Shown here: positions 1 through 8,351 of the stretch, in pieces
Position numbering within the stretch: position 1 is the first letter of the stretch
How the letters are laid out: each line of letters opens with the position of its first letter
Position numbers and translations under genes: made by a program
The notes under the pieces: generated by a model
Seen by the model: only the letters and a program-made list of their open reading frames with translations
Told to the model about the DNA's origin: nothing
Databases searched by the model: none
Origin: Gammaproteobacteria bacterium
GTDB lineage: Bacteria; Pseudomonadota; Gammaproteobacteria; DSM-16500
DNA length: 24,534 nucleotides
Direction: 5' to 3'
NCBI GenBank assembly: GCA_009885665.1
Contig: VFKI01000084.1
Location: forward strand, 1-24,534

Positions 1-36
1 AAAACCTCGAAATACTTCAGTATTCCTGCGATTTTT
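1..36. repeat. Imperfect inverted repeat at the window edge
   Basis: Bases 11-16 (AATACT) and 19-24 (AGTATT) pair perfectly around a 2-base loop. The pairing continues imperfectly outward, with A-rich bases on the left and T-rich bases on the right. The rest of 37-138 has no convincing gene on either strand. This is non-coding sequence downstream of murA, probably part of a dispersed palindrome cut by the window edge. Function unknown. Confidence 0.35.
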
Positions 37-138
37 CTTCTTCCGGTACGCTTATATCTGACACCACGCTGGGCGCAATCTGTCAAAGTTATTTATGCGC
101 AGGGCCTTATCCTGCTTTACATCCTACGCTAATCTGTT

Positions 139-175
139 AAAAAAACCGCCGACTTTCTGCGATGCGATTTCAGCG
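139..175 (-). terminator. Possible rho-independent terminator of ibaG-murA
   Basis: On the minus strand a 6-bp stem (CGCTGA with TCGGCG, one G-U pair) spans 175-147 and is followed by G and seven T residues (145-139). It begins two bases after the murA stop codon. The loop is long (about 17 nt), so the hairpin is weak, but its position and T-run fit a terminator. Confidence 0.45.
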
Positions 176-176
176 T

Positions 177-1439
177 TTACATCGTTGCACGCTGAATGCG
201 TGCGCCTAATTGAGATAATTTTTCTTCAATGCATTCATAGCCACGGTCGATGTGATAAATTCGGTCGATACAGGTTTCGCCGACTGCCGCTAATGCAGCG
301 AGTACGAGACTTGCAGAAGCACGTAAATCAGTCGCCATAATGGGTGCACCATGCAAACTTTCCACGCCCTTGCACAATGCCGTTGAACCTTTCAGTGTGA
401 TATCTGCCCCCATGCGTTGCAATTCTTGCACATGCATGAAGCGATTTTCAAAAATAGTTTCGGTGATGGTGCTGGTACCTTCAGCGATAGTGTTTAATGC
501 CATCATTTGCGCTTGCATATCCGTCGGAAATGCCGGATAAGGCGCTGTCGCAAGACTGACAGCTTGCGGTCGCTTGCCATGCATATCGAGGCTGATCCAG
601 TCAGAACCCGTTTCAATACTGGCGCCGGCCTCAGAGAGCTTCAGCAAAACCGCTTCTAATAAAGCAGGTTGCGTATTATTAAGGCGTATGCGGCCACGCG
701 TAATGGCGGCAGCCGCTAGATATGTGCCGGTTTCAATGCGGTCTGGCATAATTTGATGGCTGCAACCCGCTAATTCTTTTATGCCTTCAATCGTAATGGT
801 TGAGCTGCCAGCGCCATGGATTTTGGCGCCCATGGCAATTAAGAAATTAGCAAGATCGACAATTTCGGGTTCACGCGCGGCATTGTGCAATATCGTCTGA
901 CCTTCAGCCAAAGTTGCCGCCATCATTAAATTTTCTGTGCCGGTGACAGTCACCATTTCCATGGCAATACTTGCGCCACGTAGCCGGCCACGACAGCGTG
1001 CGCGAATATCGCCATTCTCAACTTGAATTTTAGCGCCCATGGCTTGCAAGCCTTTCAAATGCTGTTCAACGGGGCGTGAACCAATCGCGCAGCCGCCTGG
1101 CAGTGATACATCCGCTGCGCCAAACCGGCTGAGTAAAGGGCCTAATACGAGAATGGAGGCGCGCATGGTGCGTACTAATTCGTAGGGTGCATGCCATGAT
1201 ACAACTGCACTGGCATCCGCTTGTACATTGCCGCGTTCATCAAGCGTCAGCTTGACACCGGTTTGACCTAACAGGCTCAGCATGGTGCTGATGTCCTGTA
1301 AGTGCGGAATATTTCTGATATGAATGGTGCCGGGCGACAATAACGTTGCAGCCAGGATAGGTAAGGCTGCATTTTTGGCGCCAGAAATACTGATCTCGCC
1401 ATTAAGCGGTACATTGCCATGTATACGTAATTTATCCAT
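177..1439 (-). CDS. murA: UDP-N-acetylglucosamine 1-carboxyvinyltransferase MurA
   Basis: Catalyses the first committed cytoplasmic step of peptidoglycan synthesis, transferring enolpyruvate from PEP to UDP-GlcNAc. The 420-aa product is full length for the family. Visible landmarks are GAKNAALPI near the N-terminus (Lys22), the catalytic loop LPGGCAIGSRP with the PEP/fosfomycin-reactive Cys117, AAREPEIVDLANFL, PDRIETGT and FPTDMQAQ. The ATG at 1439 is chosen; a TTG one codon upstream is also in frame, but family members start MDK. The ATG overlaps the ibaG stop by one base (TGATG), so translation is probably coupled. Cys117 is present, so fosfomycin sensitivity of the enzyme would be expected. 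Identity is certain from motifs and length. Confidence 0.97.
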   Translation of the reverse strand: MDKLRIHGNVPLNGEISISGAKNAALPILAATLLSPGTIHIRNIPHLQDISTMLSLLGQTGVKLTLDERGNVQADASAVVSWHAPYELVRTMRASILVLGPLLSRFGAADVSLPGGCAIGSRPVEQHLKGLQAMGAKIQVENGDIRARCRGRLRGASIAMEMVTVTGTENLMMAATLAEGQTILHNAAREPEIVDLANFLIAMGAKIHGAGSSTITIEGIKELAGCSHQIMPDRIETGTYLAAAAITRGRIRLNNTQPALLEAVLLKLSEAGASIETGSDWISLDMHGKRPQAVSLATAPYPAFPTDMQAQMMALNTIAEGTSTITETIFENRFMHVQELQRMGADITLKGSTALCKGVESLHGAPIMATDLRASASLVLAALAAVGETCIDRIYHIDRGYECIEEKLSQLGARIQRATM

Positions 1440-1663
1440 CAACTGGGTATCCGTGTGCTGACAGATAAGGCATGAATGGTGCCGTCATGTATGCGGTTGC
1501 CTAGCGTCGCATAAACCATTTGTTGTTGTTGAATGCGGGTTTTACCGGCAAAGGAGGCTGCGGTCACAATGGCTTTAAAATGAACGCCATCCTCACCTTC
1601 TACGGTGACTTGACAGGGGCTAAGCCCCGTTTCAATGAGCTGTTGAATGGCATCGGCATGCAT
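1439..1663 (-). CDS. ibaG: BolA/IbaG family protein
   Basis: A 74-aa BolA-fold protein. The class II KH-like pattern is visible: an HFKAIVTAASFAGKTRI segment, then QQQMVYATLG, and a C-terminal IHALSV strand. The pattern and the position directly before murA match IbaG (YrbA) of gammaproteobacteria. IbaG-type BolA proteins pair with monothiol glutaredoxins through a shared Fe-S cluster and are linked to iron homeostasis and acid stress; the conserved His of IHAL is the usual ligand candidate. The product is slightly shorter than E. coli IbaG and lacks its C-terminal tail. No strong Shine-Dalgarno is visible. The mla genes that precede ibaG in E. coli are absent here. Confidence 0.9.
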   Translation of the reverse strand: MHADAIQQLIETGLSPCQVTVEGEDGVHFKAIVTAASFAGKTRIQQQQMVYATLGNRIHDGTIHALSVSTRIPS

Positions 1664-1696
1664 AAGGTGTCTTCATGTATAAAGCCGAGAAGCGTA

Positions 1697-1714
1697 GCGC
1701 ATGTTGCCATGCGC
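1697..1714. repeat. Perfect hairpin upstream of ibaG
   Basis: GCGCATG, loop TTGC, then CATGCGC: a 7-bp perfect stem with a 4-base loop, 34 bp upstream of the ibaG start. It would lie in the ibaG-murA leader if transcription starts within the upstream repeat. It could be an operator or an RNA stem. No T-run follows in either direction, so it is not a terminator. Confidence 0.4.
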
Positions 1715-1745
1715 CGTCAATTACCGGATACTAATTTCGGGTATC

Positions 1746-1817
1746 TATAGTTTCTCAGATAAGTAAATTGGAATGGCCTAGTGAAATATCACCATGGGCT
1801 CCGCCAATGTTAGGTAA
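1746..1817. repeat. Dispersed intergenic repeat, copy A (family 3)
   Basis: Shares the blocks TATAGTTTCTCAG, TTGGAAT.GC, GGCTYCGCCAAT and a terminal GGTAA-like end, in the same order, with 9277-9350. Read on the minus strand, both copies contain TTCCAA, 18 bases, then TATA, and both end just upstream of a minus-strand gene (ibaG here, the dnaJ-like gene at the other copy). It may be a repeat that carries a promoter, or a shared regulatory region. No target duplication could be defined. Confidence 0.5.
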
Positions 1818-1834
1818 TTAGAAGGATTACGGCC

Positions 1835-2587
1835 ATGACATTTATTCTCGCGCTACTGTCATTGTTGATTGAACGTTTTTTCCATTGGGGGCATTTACGT
1901 GCTTGGCGTTGGCTGACGCCTTATCAACGTGCTTGGCAAAATATGCCTGGAGTGCGCTCACCTGCCTTGCTATTATTATTTTCTGTATCACTGGTATTGA
2001 TCGTGGTGGGTGTGTGTCAGCATCTCCTCGTCGGCCGATTTTATAATTTTCCCGTATTATTATTGGATCTTGTGGCACTTCTATATTGCTTGGGTCCTGC
2101 TAATTTATGGGTCGATTTCGCCGCTGTCTCCCCTGAGCATGACAAAGCACGGGTGGATCGCTCACTTTTTTTAATCGCGCATGAACGTTTGTTTGCCGTA
2201 TTATTTTGGTTTTGTCTGTTGGGTCCGTTGGGTGCCGTGCTTTATCGTATGACAGCTTTGTCTGCGGATAATGATGCCCCTTTTACCTTGCCGGCGTTGA
2301 CAGCGCGGCGCTGGTTAGATTGGCTGCCTATACGCATTTTTGTTTTATTGTGCGCATTGGCCGGTCATTTTTCAGCCGTATTGGCCGCTTTCAAAAAGCA
2401 TGCGTTGGCGGATATTTCAGCTAATGATATTCTTTTGATGGAATGTGGCGCAGCTGCTTTATCGCTTACGGCTGAGCCGCCAGGCGATACGCCAGATGAA
2501 TCAGGTCAAGCCTTAGCCTTGCTAGATCGCGTTTTTATCATCGGTTTGGTATTTTTAGCGTTGGTGGTGCTGATCATTTCAGGTTAG
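1835..2587 (+). CDS. ampE: AmpE-like inner-membrane protein
   Basis: A 250-aa integral membrane protein of the AmpE family. Hydrophobic segments lie near residues 1-12, 43-65, 70-90, 118-140, 162-185 and 230-249. Family features are the N-terminal LLIERF, the central IAHERLFAVLFWFCLLGP segment and the WLPIR...CALAGHF stretch. In enterobacteria AmpE is encoded with AmpD and has been described as a membrane sensor/modulator linked to beta-lactamase induction; its biochemical activity is unclear. AAGGA at 1822-1826 is the ribosome binding site. It lies 69 bp before aceE in the same direction. AmpDE also lies close to aceEF-lpd in E. coli, so the neighbourhood is conserved, but no ampD is present here. 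Confidence 0.82.
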   Translation: MTFILALLSLLIERFFHWGHLRAWRWLTPYQRAWQNMPGVRSPALLLLFSVSLVLIVVGVCQHLLVGRFYNFPVLLLDLVALLYCLGPANLWVDFAAVSPEHDKARVDRSLFLIAHERLFAVLFWFCLLGPLGAVLYRMTALSADNDAPFTLPALTARRWLDWLPIRIFVLLCALAGHFSAVLAAFKKHALADISANDILLMECGAAALSLTAEPPGDTPDESGQALALLDRVFIIGLVFLALVVLIISG

Positions 2588-2594
2588 AATGTGC

Positions 2595-2624
2595 GCGCCC
2601 CACATACGCATCGCGCATGGGCGC
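2595..2624. repeat. GC-rich inverted repeat between ampE and aceE
   Basis: GCGCCC (2595-2600) pairs with GGGCGC (2619-2624) across an 18-base spacer that is itself GC-rich. It lies between the ampE stop and the aceE start. It could be an operator or weak attenuator for the pyruvate dehydrogenase operon. No T-run and no PdhR-like operator is visible next to it. Confidence 0.3.
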
Positions 2625-2656
2625 TATCTTAAAATAGAATGAACGTGGAAAATCTT

Positions 2657-5320
2657 ATGACCCAGACCTTATCAGACCATGATCCAGTTGAAACGCTTGA
2701 ATGGCTAGATGCTTTTGCTTCATTAGTGGAATATGAAGGCGCGGAGCGCGCCCAATTTATTTTGTCACAGGTATTTGCTGCCGCGCATCAAGCGGGTGTG
2801 AGCGTTGGGGGTGCCGCGGGCGCCTTATCGACACCCTATGCGAATACGCTGTCACTTGCCGAACAAGCCGACATGCCGGGTGATCGTGCATTAGAAGCGC
2901 GTATCGAAGCGATTAATCGTTGGAATGCAATCGTCATGGTGTTGCGCGCTAAAAAATCTGCGGGTGGTGTTGGTGGACATTTGGCGTCATACGCATCCAT
3001 TGCTACGCTGTACGAAGTCGGTTTGAATCATTTTTTTCGGGGTGCGAAGCAAGGTGCGCCAGGCGATCTCATTTATTTCCAAGGGCATTCTTCGGAAGGC
3101 AATTATGCGCGTGCATTTTTAGAAGGACGCTTGAGTGAAAAAAATCTCGAAAAATTTCGTCAGGAAGTGGATGGCGTGGGTTTATCTTCTTATCCGCATC
3201 CGTGGCTCATGCCCGATTTTTGGCAATTTGCAACGGTGTCACTGGGACTCGGGCCATTACAAGGGATCTATCAAGCCCGTTTTTTAAAATATCTTGAAAA
3301 TCGCAAGTTAATTGCCGCTAATAATCGCAAAGTATGGATATTTACTGGCGATGGTGAGATGGATGAAGTGGAATCCGTGGGTGCCTTGACGGTCGCATCG
3401 CGTGAAGCTTTGGATAATATTGTTTATGTTGTCAATTGTAATTTGCAACGTCTCGATGGTTTGGTGCGTGGCAATGGCAAGATCGTGCAAGAATTAGAAA
3501 GTGTATTTCGCGGTGCGGGTTGGCATGTCATTAAAGTACTATGGGATAGCCAATGGGATGCGTTATTTGCCCGTGATGCACAAGGTTTATTGATCAAGCG
3601 TCTGGGTGAAATCTGTGATGGTCAGTTGCAACAAGCGTATGTCAGCGGGGGTGCGGCATTACGTGAATTATTGGTGGGTGATAATGAAGCGATTGGCGCA
3701 TTATTAGCGGATGTATCAGACGACACCTTGGCAACATTCAATCGCGGCGCACATGATCCGCTGAAAATTTATGCGGCTTATCAAGTGGCGCGTGAATACA
3801 AAGGTCCCGTTGCCATTTTAGCGCAAGGGGTTAAAGGCTATGGTCTCGGCATCCGCAATGCGGAAGGTCGCAATATTGCGCATAATCAATTAGAAATGTC
3901 GTTGGATGAATTAAAAACATTTCGCGATCGCTTTAATTTGCCATTAAAAGACAGTCAATTAGAGAAATTGGAGTTTTATCATCCTGGTAAAAACGATCCT
4001 GCGGTAAAATATTTACACACGCAACGTGAAAAGTTGACAGGATTTTTGCCGGCACGTTTAGTGCCTAAAGCGCCACTCAAAACGTTAGATCTCACGGCAT
4101 TTAATGCAATTTTACAAGGTTCGGGCGATCGCGTACTGTCAACCACAATGGTGTTAGGACGCATTTTAAATGTGTTATTGAAAGATGAGACGCTCGGTTC
4201 GCGTATCGTGCCAATTTTTTCGGATGAAGTACGCACCTTTGGTTTGGAAGCATTATTCCGTCAAATCGGTATTTATGCGCATGCGGGGCAGCATTATACG
4301 CCAGAAGATAAATCACAATTGGCCTATTATCGCGAAATGCAAGACGGTCAATTGCTGGAAGAAGGCATTACCGAAGCGGGTTGCATGGCGTCATGGATTG
4401 CTGCGGCAACGTCTTATTCTACCCATCAAGTGCCGATGATTCCGATTTTTACGTATTATTCTATGTTTGGTTTTCAGCGGGTCGGCGATTTAATTTGGGC
4501 AGCATGTGATATGCGCGCGCGCGGTTTCTTGATTGGTGCGACGGCGGGACGTACGACCTTGGAAGGTGAAGGTTTACAGCATCAAGACGGTACCAGTTTA
4601 TTAACCGCATCGACTGTGCCATCGTGTCGTGCCTATGATCCAGCGTTTGGTTATGAAATGGCCGTTATTATGCAGCATGGCCTCAATGAAATGTATACGC
4701 AGGAAAAAGATGTCATTTATTATTTAATGGCGATGAATGAAAAATATGCGCAACCGGCAATGCCTATGGGTGCAGCTGACGGTATTGTGCGTGGTATGTA
4801 TTTATTGCAGTCGGGTAAAGGAAATTTACGCGTACAATTATTTGGGAGTGGTGCAATTTTACGTGAAGTGTTGGCTGCGGCAGAATTATTGGCAAAAGAA
4901 TTTTCCGTGTCAGCGGATGTGTGGAGTGTGACCAGTTACAGCGAATTACGTCGTGATGGTTTAGCCTGTGAGCGTGAAAATCGTTTTGTATTTGATAAAA
5001 AACCGCAGCAAGCGTATGTGACGCAGTGTCTGGACAATCATCCAGGTCCTGTTATTGCGGCCAGTGATTATGTGCGTGCGTTGCCCGATTTAATCCGTGC
5101 ATTTGTACCGCGTCCCTATACGGTGTTGGGAACGGACGGCTATGGTCGCAGTGATACGCGTGAAAAACTGCGTCATTTCTTTGAAGTCGATCGTTATCAT
5201 ATTGCCATGGCGGCCGTGCAAGCTTTATGGCAAGAAGATCAGTTGACGACGGCGGATGTCAAGACAGCCATAAAAAAATTTGGCATTGATGCCGTGAAAT
5301 CTAACCCTGTTACTGTGTGA
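2657..5320 (+). CDS. aceE: Pyruvate dehydrogenase E1 component (homodimeric type)
   Basis: The thiamine-diphosphate E1 subunit decarboxylates pyruvate and reductively acetylates the lipoyl group of AceF. Landmarks are the TPP/Mg motif GDGEMDE at residues 231-237, followed by NCNLQRLDG and GNGKIVQELE; KGYGLG and NIAHNQ; and in the second half SDEVRTFGLEALFRQIGIY and GRTTLEGEGLQHQDG. The start at 2657 gives 887 aa, the same length as E. coli AceE, and has GTGGA about 8 bases upstream. An in-frame ATG at 2639 would add six residues but has no Shine-Dalgarno. First gene of an aceE-aceF-lpd operon (12-bp gap to aceF). No pdhR-type regulator gene is in the window. Confidence 0.97.
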   Translation: MTQTLSDHDPVETLEWLDAFASLVEYEGAERAQFILSQVFAAAHQAGVSVGGAAGALSTPYANTLSLAEQADMPGDRALEARIEAINRWNAIVMVLRAKKSAGGVGGHLASYASIATLYEVGLNHFFRGAKQGAPGDLIYFQGHSSEGNYARAFLEGRLSEKNLEKFRQEVDGVGLSSYPHPWLMPDFWQFATVSLGLGPLQGIYQARFLKYLENRKLIAANNRKVWIFTGDGEMDEVESVGALTVASREALDNIVYVVNCNLQRLDGLVRGNGKIVQELESVFRGAGWHVIKVLWDSQWDALFARDAQGLLIKRLGEICDGQLQQAYVSGGAALRELLVGDNEAIGALLADVSDDTLATFNRGAHDPLKIYAAYQVAREYKGPVAILAQGVKGYGLGIRNAEGRNIAHNQLEMSLDELKTFRDRFNLPLKDSQLEKLEFYHPGKNDPAVKYLHTQREKLTGFLPARLVPKAPLKTLDLTAFNAILQGSGDRVLSTTMVLGRILNVLLKDETLGSRIVPIFSDEVRTFGLEALFRQIGIYAHAGQHYTPEDKSQLAYYREMQDGQLLEEGITEAGCMASWIAAATSYSTHQVPMIPIFTYYSMFGFQRVGDLIWAACDMRARGFLIGATAGRTTLEGEGLQHQDGTSLLTASTVPSCRAYDPAFGYEMAVIMQHGLNEMYTQEKDVIYYLMAMNEKYAQPAMPMGAADGIVRGMYLLQSGKGNLRVQLFGSGAILREVLAAAELLAKEFSVSADVWSVTSYSELRRDGLACERENRFVFDKKPQQAYVTQCLDNHPGPVIAASDYVRALPDLIRAFVPRPYTVLGTDGYGRSDTREKLRHFFEVDRYHIAMAAVQALWQEDQLTTADVKTAIKKFGIDAVKSNPVTV

Positions 5321-5332
5321 AGGAGTGTGTGA

Positions 5333-6625
5333 ATGTCAACAGCAGATCTAGATATTGTTGTACCCGATATTGGCGGTGCAGGTGAAGTCGATGTCATTGA
5401 AATTCTCGTTAAGCCCGGCGATAAAGTGAATATCGATACACCGCTGATTACGTTGGAATCTGATAAAGCAACGATGGAAGTGCCGTCGACGGCGGCGGGT
5501 GTGGTGCGTCATTTAAAAGTGCGTGTGGGGGACAAAATTGCGCAAGGCGCAGCGATTTTGACGCTGGAACATACGGCTGATCGTGCGGCAACAGCTAAAA
5601 TACCTGAAAAAACAATAGAAAAAGAAATCGCTGCCCCTGTTGTGGTGGCAGCGCCAGTCGTGACGTCAGACGTGACGCCAGTCGTAGCGCCAGTCGTGAC
5701 GCCAGACGTAGCGCCCGTAGGAAGTGGTGACGTGCACGCAGGCCCCGCGGTGCGTAAGTTGGCGCGTGAATTAGGGGTCAATTTAGCAGAAGTGACGGCG
5801 ACAGGTCCTAAAACCCGTCTTTTGAAAGAAGATATTGAAAATTATGTGAAGGCGAAATTAGCTTTAGTTGCCAATGGCAGCGTGGGGGCGGGATTGCCTG
5901 TCGCGCCGGTGATTGATTTTGCTAAATTTGGTGAAGTGGCAGTTACGCCACTGACGCGTATTAAAAAAATATCGGGCAAAAATTTACATCGTAATTGGAT
6001 CTTGGTGCCGCACATTACCCAAATGGGTGAAGCGGATATTACTGAGATGGAAGCATTTCGTCAAAATGAAAAAGCCGCATTGGAAAAACAAGGTGTTAAG
6101 CTGACGCCTTTAGTTTTTATTATTAAAGCGGTGGTGGCAGCGCTTAAACATTTTCCGCAGTTTAATGCGTCACTCGATGCCGGTGGCGATCATTTGGTAT
6201 TGAAAAAATATTTTCATATTGGCGTGGCCGTGGATACACCGGATGGCTTGGTGGTGCCGGTGATTCGTGATGCGGATCAGAAAGGCTTGGCGACGCTTGC
6301 AAAAGAATTAGCGGTGTTGAGCGATAAAGCGCGTAAAAAGCAACTGTTGCCTGGTGACATGCAGGGTGGCTGTTTTTCGATTTCGAGTTTAGGCGGCATT
6401 GGTGGCACGGCATTTACACCGATTGTGAATATGCCGGAAGTTGCTATTTTAGGCGTGTCGAAATCATCGTTCAAACCGGTATATGAAAATGGCACGTTTG
6501 TGCCGCGATTAATGTTGCCGCTGTCATTATCCTATGATCATCGTGTGATTGATGGCGCAGATGGCGCACGTTTTATGGTGTATTTAACTGAGAAACTATC
6601 CGATATACGTAAATTATTAATTTAG
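5333..6625 (+). CDS. aceF: Dihydrolipoamide acetyltransferase, E2 of pyruvate dehydrogenase
   Basis: A 430-aa core subunit that carries the acetyl group on lipoyl-lysine and transfers it to CoA. Domain order: one lipoyl domain (about 5-80) with the lipoylated Lys45 in ESDKATME; an Ala/Pro/Val-rich swinging linker (about 95-130) made partly of tetrapeptide repeats; a peripheral subunit-binding domain (about 137-175, GPAVRKLARELG...GPKTRLLKEDI); and the catalytic domain to the C-terminus. His403 and Asp407 of YDHRVIDGADGARF are the catalytic pair. E. coli AceF has three lipoyl domains; this one has a single domain. AAGGAG at the aceE stop is a strong ribosome binding site. Confidence 0.96.
   Translation: MSTADLDIVVPDIGGAGEVDVIEILVKPGDKVNIDTPLITLESDKATMEVPSTAAGVVRHLKVRVGDKIAQGAAILTLEHTADRAATAKIPEKTIEKEIAAPVVVAAPVVTSDVTPVVAPVVTPDVAPVGSGDVHAGPAVRKLARELGVNLAEVTATGPKTRLLKEDIENYVKAKLALVANGSVGAGLPVAPVIDFAKFGEVAVTPLTRIKKISGKNLHRNWILVPHITQMGEADITEMEAFRQNEKAALEKQGVKLTPLVFIIKAVVAALKHFPQFNASLDAGGDHLVLKKYFHIGVAVDTPDGLVVPVIRDADQKGLATLAKELAVLSDKARKKQLLPGDMQGGCFSISSLGGIGGTAFTPIVNMPEVAILGVSKSSFKPVYENGTFVPRLMLPLSLSYDHRVIDGADGARFMVYLTEKLSDIRKLLI
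5651..5710 (+). repeat. Tandem 12-bp repeat in the aceF linker
   Basis: Five in-frame 12-base units close to RCGCCAGWCGTR run without gaps and are followed by a degenerate sixth. They encode residues 107-126 as APVV/TSDV/TPVV/APVV/TPDV. In-frame units of this kind can change number without breaking the protein, so linker length may vary between strains. Confidence 0.8.
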
Positions 6626-6637
6626 GTGGAGCAGAGC

Positions 6638-8062
6638 ATGGCTGAATTACAAACTGAAGTTGTTGTCATTGGCAGTGGTCCTGGCGGCTATACTGCGGCA
6701 TTTCGTGCTGCGGATTTAGGTAAAAAAGTGATTTTAGTGGAACGAGAAGAAAGTCTCGGTGGCGTTTGTTTAAACGTGGGCTGCATTCCTTCCAAAGCAT
6801 TATTGCACGCTGTGAAAGTGCTGGATGAAGCGCACGACATGGCGGCGTTTGGCATTGAATTTGCTACACCTAAAATTGATACCAAAAAACTGCGTGATTG
6901 GAAAAATAAAGTCGTCACACGTTTGACGGGTGGTTTAAAAACCTTAGCTAAACAACGTAAAGTTGAAGTTGTGCGTGGTGTGGCGCAATTCACGTCGGAT
7001 AAAACGCTCAGCGTGGGTGATACCGCGATTCGTTTTGAGCATGCGATTATTGCGGCGGGTTCACGCCCAGTGAAACTGCCCTTTTTACCAGAAGATTCGC
7101 GTATTATTGATTCAACCGGCGCACTGGAACTGGCTAAAACAGATGGCCGTATGTTGGTGATTGGCGGCGGTATCATTGGCCTGGAAATGGCAACGGTTTA
7201 TCAGGGTCTCGGTGCTGAAATAACGATCGTTGAATTGATGGAACAAATTATTCCGGGTGCGGATAAAGATATCGTGCAACCGCTTTATAAACGTATTCAA
7301 AAGCGTTATCAAAATATTTGGTTAAAAACCAAGGTCACTCAGGTTGAAGCTAAAAAAGATGGCTTATGGGTGACATTTGAAGGGGATAATGCGCCGGCGC
7401 AACCCGAACGTTTTGATCAAATATTATGTGCGGTAGGGCGTCGGCCGAATGGCGATCAATTAGCTGCGGCTAAAGCAGGCGTCACGGTGGATGCGCGTGG
7501 TTTTATTGCGGTGGATAAGCAACAACGGACGAATGTGTCACATATTTTTGCGATTGGTGATATTTGTGGTAATCCGATGTTGGCGCATAAAGCGATTCCG
7601 GAAGGCAAGGTGGCGGCTGAAGTGATTGCGGGTTTGAAGCATTATTTTGATCCGCGGACGATTCCCTCTGTGGCGTATACTGATCCTGAAATCGCGTGGA
7701 CGGGATTGACGGAAAATGAGGCGAAAGCGCAAGGCATTGCGTATGGTAAAGCTTCTTTCCCCTGGATGGCCAGTGGCCGTTCACTTGCGATGGGGCGTGA
7801 TGAAGGGTTGACGAAATTATTATTTGATGAAAAAACAAAACGTATTATTGGCGGCGCGACGGTGGGTCCCAATGCCGGCGAATTGATTGCAGAAGTGACG
7901 TTGGCCATTGAGATGGGCTGTGATGTAGAAGATTTGGCGCTGACGATTCATCCGCATCCAACGCTATCAGAAACTGTTGCGCAAGCCGCGGAAATGTTTG
8001 CTGGCACGATCACGGATTTATATTTGCCAAAGAAAAAGCCGGTGGAAACGGTGACTAGCTGA
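6638..8062 (+). CDS. lpd: Dihydrolipoyl dehydrogenase, E3 component
   Basis: A 474-aa FAD-dependent disulfide oxidoreductase that reoxidises dihydrolipoyl groups of E2 with NAD+. FAD site GSGPGGYTAAFRAADLG at residues 12-28; redox-active disulfide Cys44/Cys49 in GGVCLNVGCIPSK; NAD site IGGGIIGLEMA; second FAD segment IFAIGDICG; C-terminal dimer-interface pair His440/Glu445 in HPHPTLSE. The ATG at 6638 follows GGAG with 6-base spacing. A GTG at 6626, directly after the aceF stop, is in frame but has no room for a ribosome binding site. As the only E3 in view, it may also serve 2-oxoglutarate dehydrogenase or glycine cleavage elsewhere (inference). Confidence 0.97.
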   Translation: MAELQTEVVVIGSGPGGYTAAFRAADLGKKVILVEREESLGGVCLNVGCIPSKALLHAVKVLDEAHDMAAFGIEFATPKIDTKKLRDWKNKVVTRLTGGLKTLAKQRKVEVVRGVAQFTSDKTLSVGDTAIRFEHAIIAAGSRPVKLPFLPEDSRIIDSTGALELAKTDGRMLVIGGGIIGLEMATVYQGLGAEITIVELMEQIIPGADKDIVQPLYKRIQKRYQNIWLKTKVTQVEAKKDGLWVTFEGDNAPAQPERFDQILCAVGRRPNGDQLAAAKAGVTVDARGFIAVDKQQRTNVSHIFAIGDICGNPMLAHKAIPEGKVAAEVIAGLKHYFDPRTIPSVAYTDPEIAWTGLTENEAKAQGIAYGKASFPWMASGRSLAMGRDEGLTKLLFDEKTKRIIGGATVGPNAGELIAEVTLAIEMGCDVEDLALTIHPHPTLSETVAQAAEMFAGTITDLYLPKKKPVETVTS

Positions 8063-8069
8063 TCTTTTA

Positions 8070-8283
8070 ACCGGCATTCCGCACCAATGTATTTTTGTAT
8101 CTCACAAAAGATAGGGTAGAAAGCGTGAAGTACGCGGCACACTGCATTGACGAGCGTCAGAGGGGGAGAATAGCGCTGTTCCCCTCTGACAACTCCCCCA
8201 TCGCTATTCGTTACCCTATTTTATGTAGGAGATACGTATTTTTTGTATCTATTACAAAAAATACAGATCCTTGGAATGCCGGT
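8070..8283. mobile_element. Family 1 miniature inverted-repeat element (host of a nested insertion)
   Basis: Ends are ACCGGCATTCC and GGAATGCCGGT in inverted orientation. The element is flanked by a perfect 4-bp direct duplication, TTTA (8066-8069 and 8284-8287). Its right end matches the left end of the copy at 13337-13480 over about 28 bases (ACCGGCATTCCAAGGATC followed by TGTATTTTTTGTA). Removing the inner element and one 8-bp duplication leaves a 67-bp near-palindrome made of little more than the two ends. It codes for nothing and starts 7 bp after the lpd stop. It must be mobilised in trans; no transposase is in the window. Confidence 0.85.
8097..8235. mobile_element. Family 2 miniature element inserted into a family 1 element
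   Basis: A 139-bp element with inverted ends GTATCT...TAGGGTA and TACCCTA...AGATAC. It is flanked by a perfect 8-bp duplication of the outer element, GTATTTTT (8089-8096 and 8236-8243). It is the reverse-orientation homologue of 9438-9577. The central segment at 8156-8190 forms a long stem starting GTCAGAGGGG and ending CCCCTCTGAC. Non-coding. Confidence 0.87.
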
Positions 8284-8295
8284 TTTAGAGAATGA

Positions 8296-8324
8296 CGCGC
8301 TATAAAAATGCGTAGCGTTTTTTT
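8296..8324 (+). terminator. Possible terminator of the aceE-aceF-lpd operon
   Basis: CGCTA (8298-8302) pairs with TAGCG (8313-8317), followed by seven T residues (8318-8324). The stem is short, but the T-run and the position between convergent operons fit a plus-strand terminator. The inverted-repeat elements lie between it and the lpd stop, so they would be transcribed in the 3' untranslated region. Confidence 0.45.
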
Positions 8325-8351
8325 CTGCCATGACGAACAGTGCAATCACAA

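Noticed and set aside
2588..2656. PdhR operator upstream of aceE
   Set aside because: No half-sites of the AATTGGT...ACCAATT kind are visible; only a GC-rich inverted repeat is present.
5651..5720. CRISPR-like repeats
   Set aside because: The 12-bp units are contiguous with no spacers and are in frame within the aceF linker.
6688..7176. A 162-codon minus-strand open frame opposite lpd
   Set aside because: Shadow of lpd, with low-complexity Ser/Thr-rich translation and no family signature.
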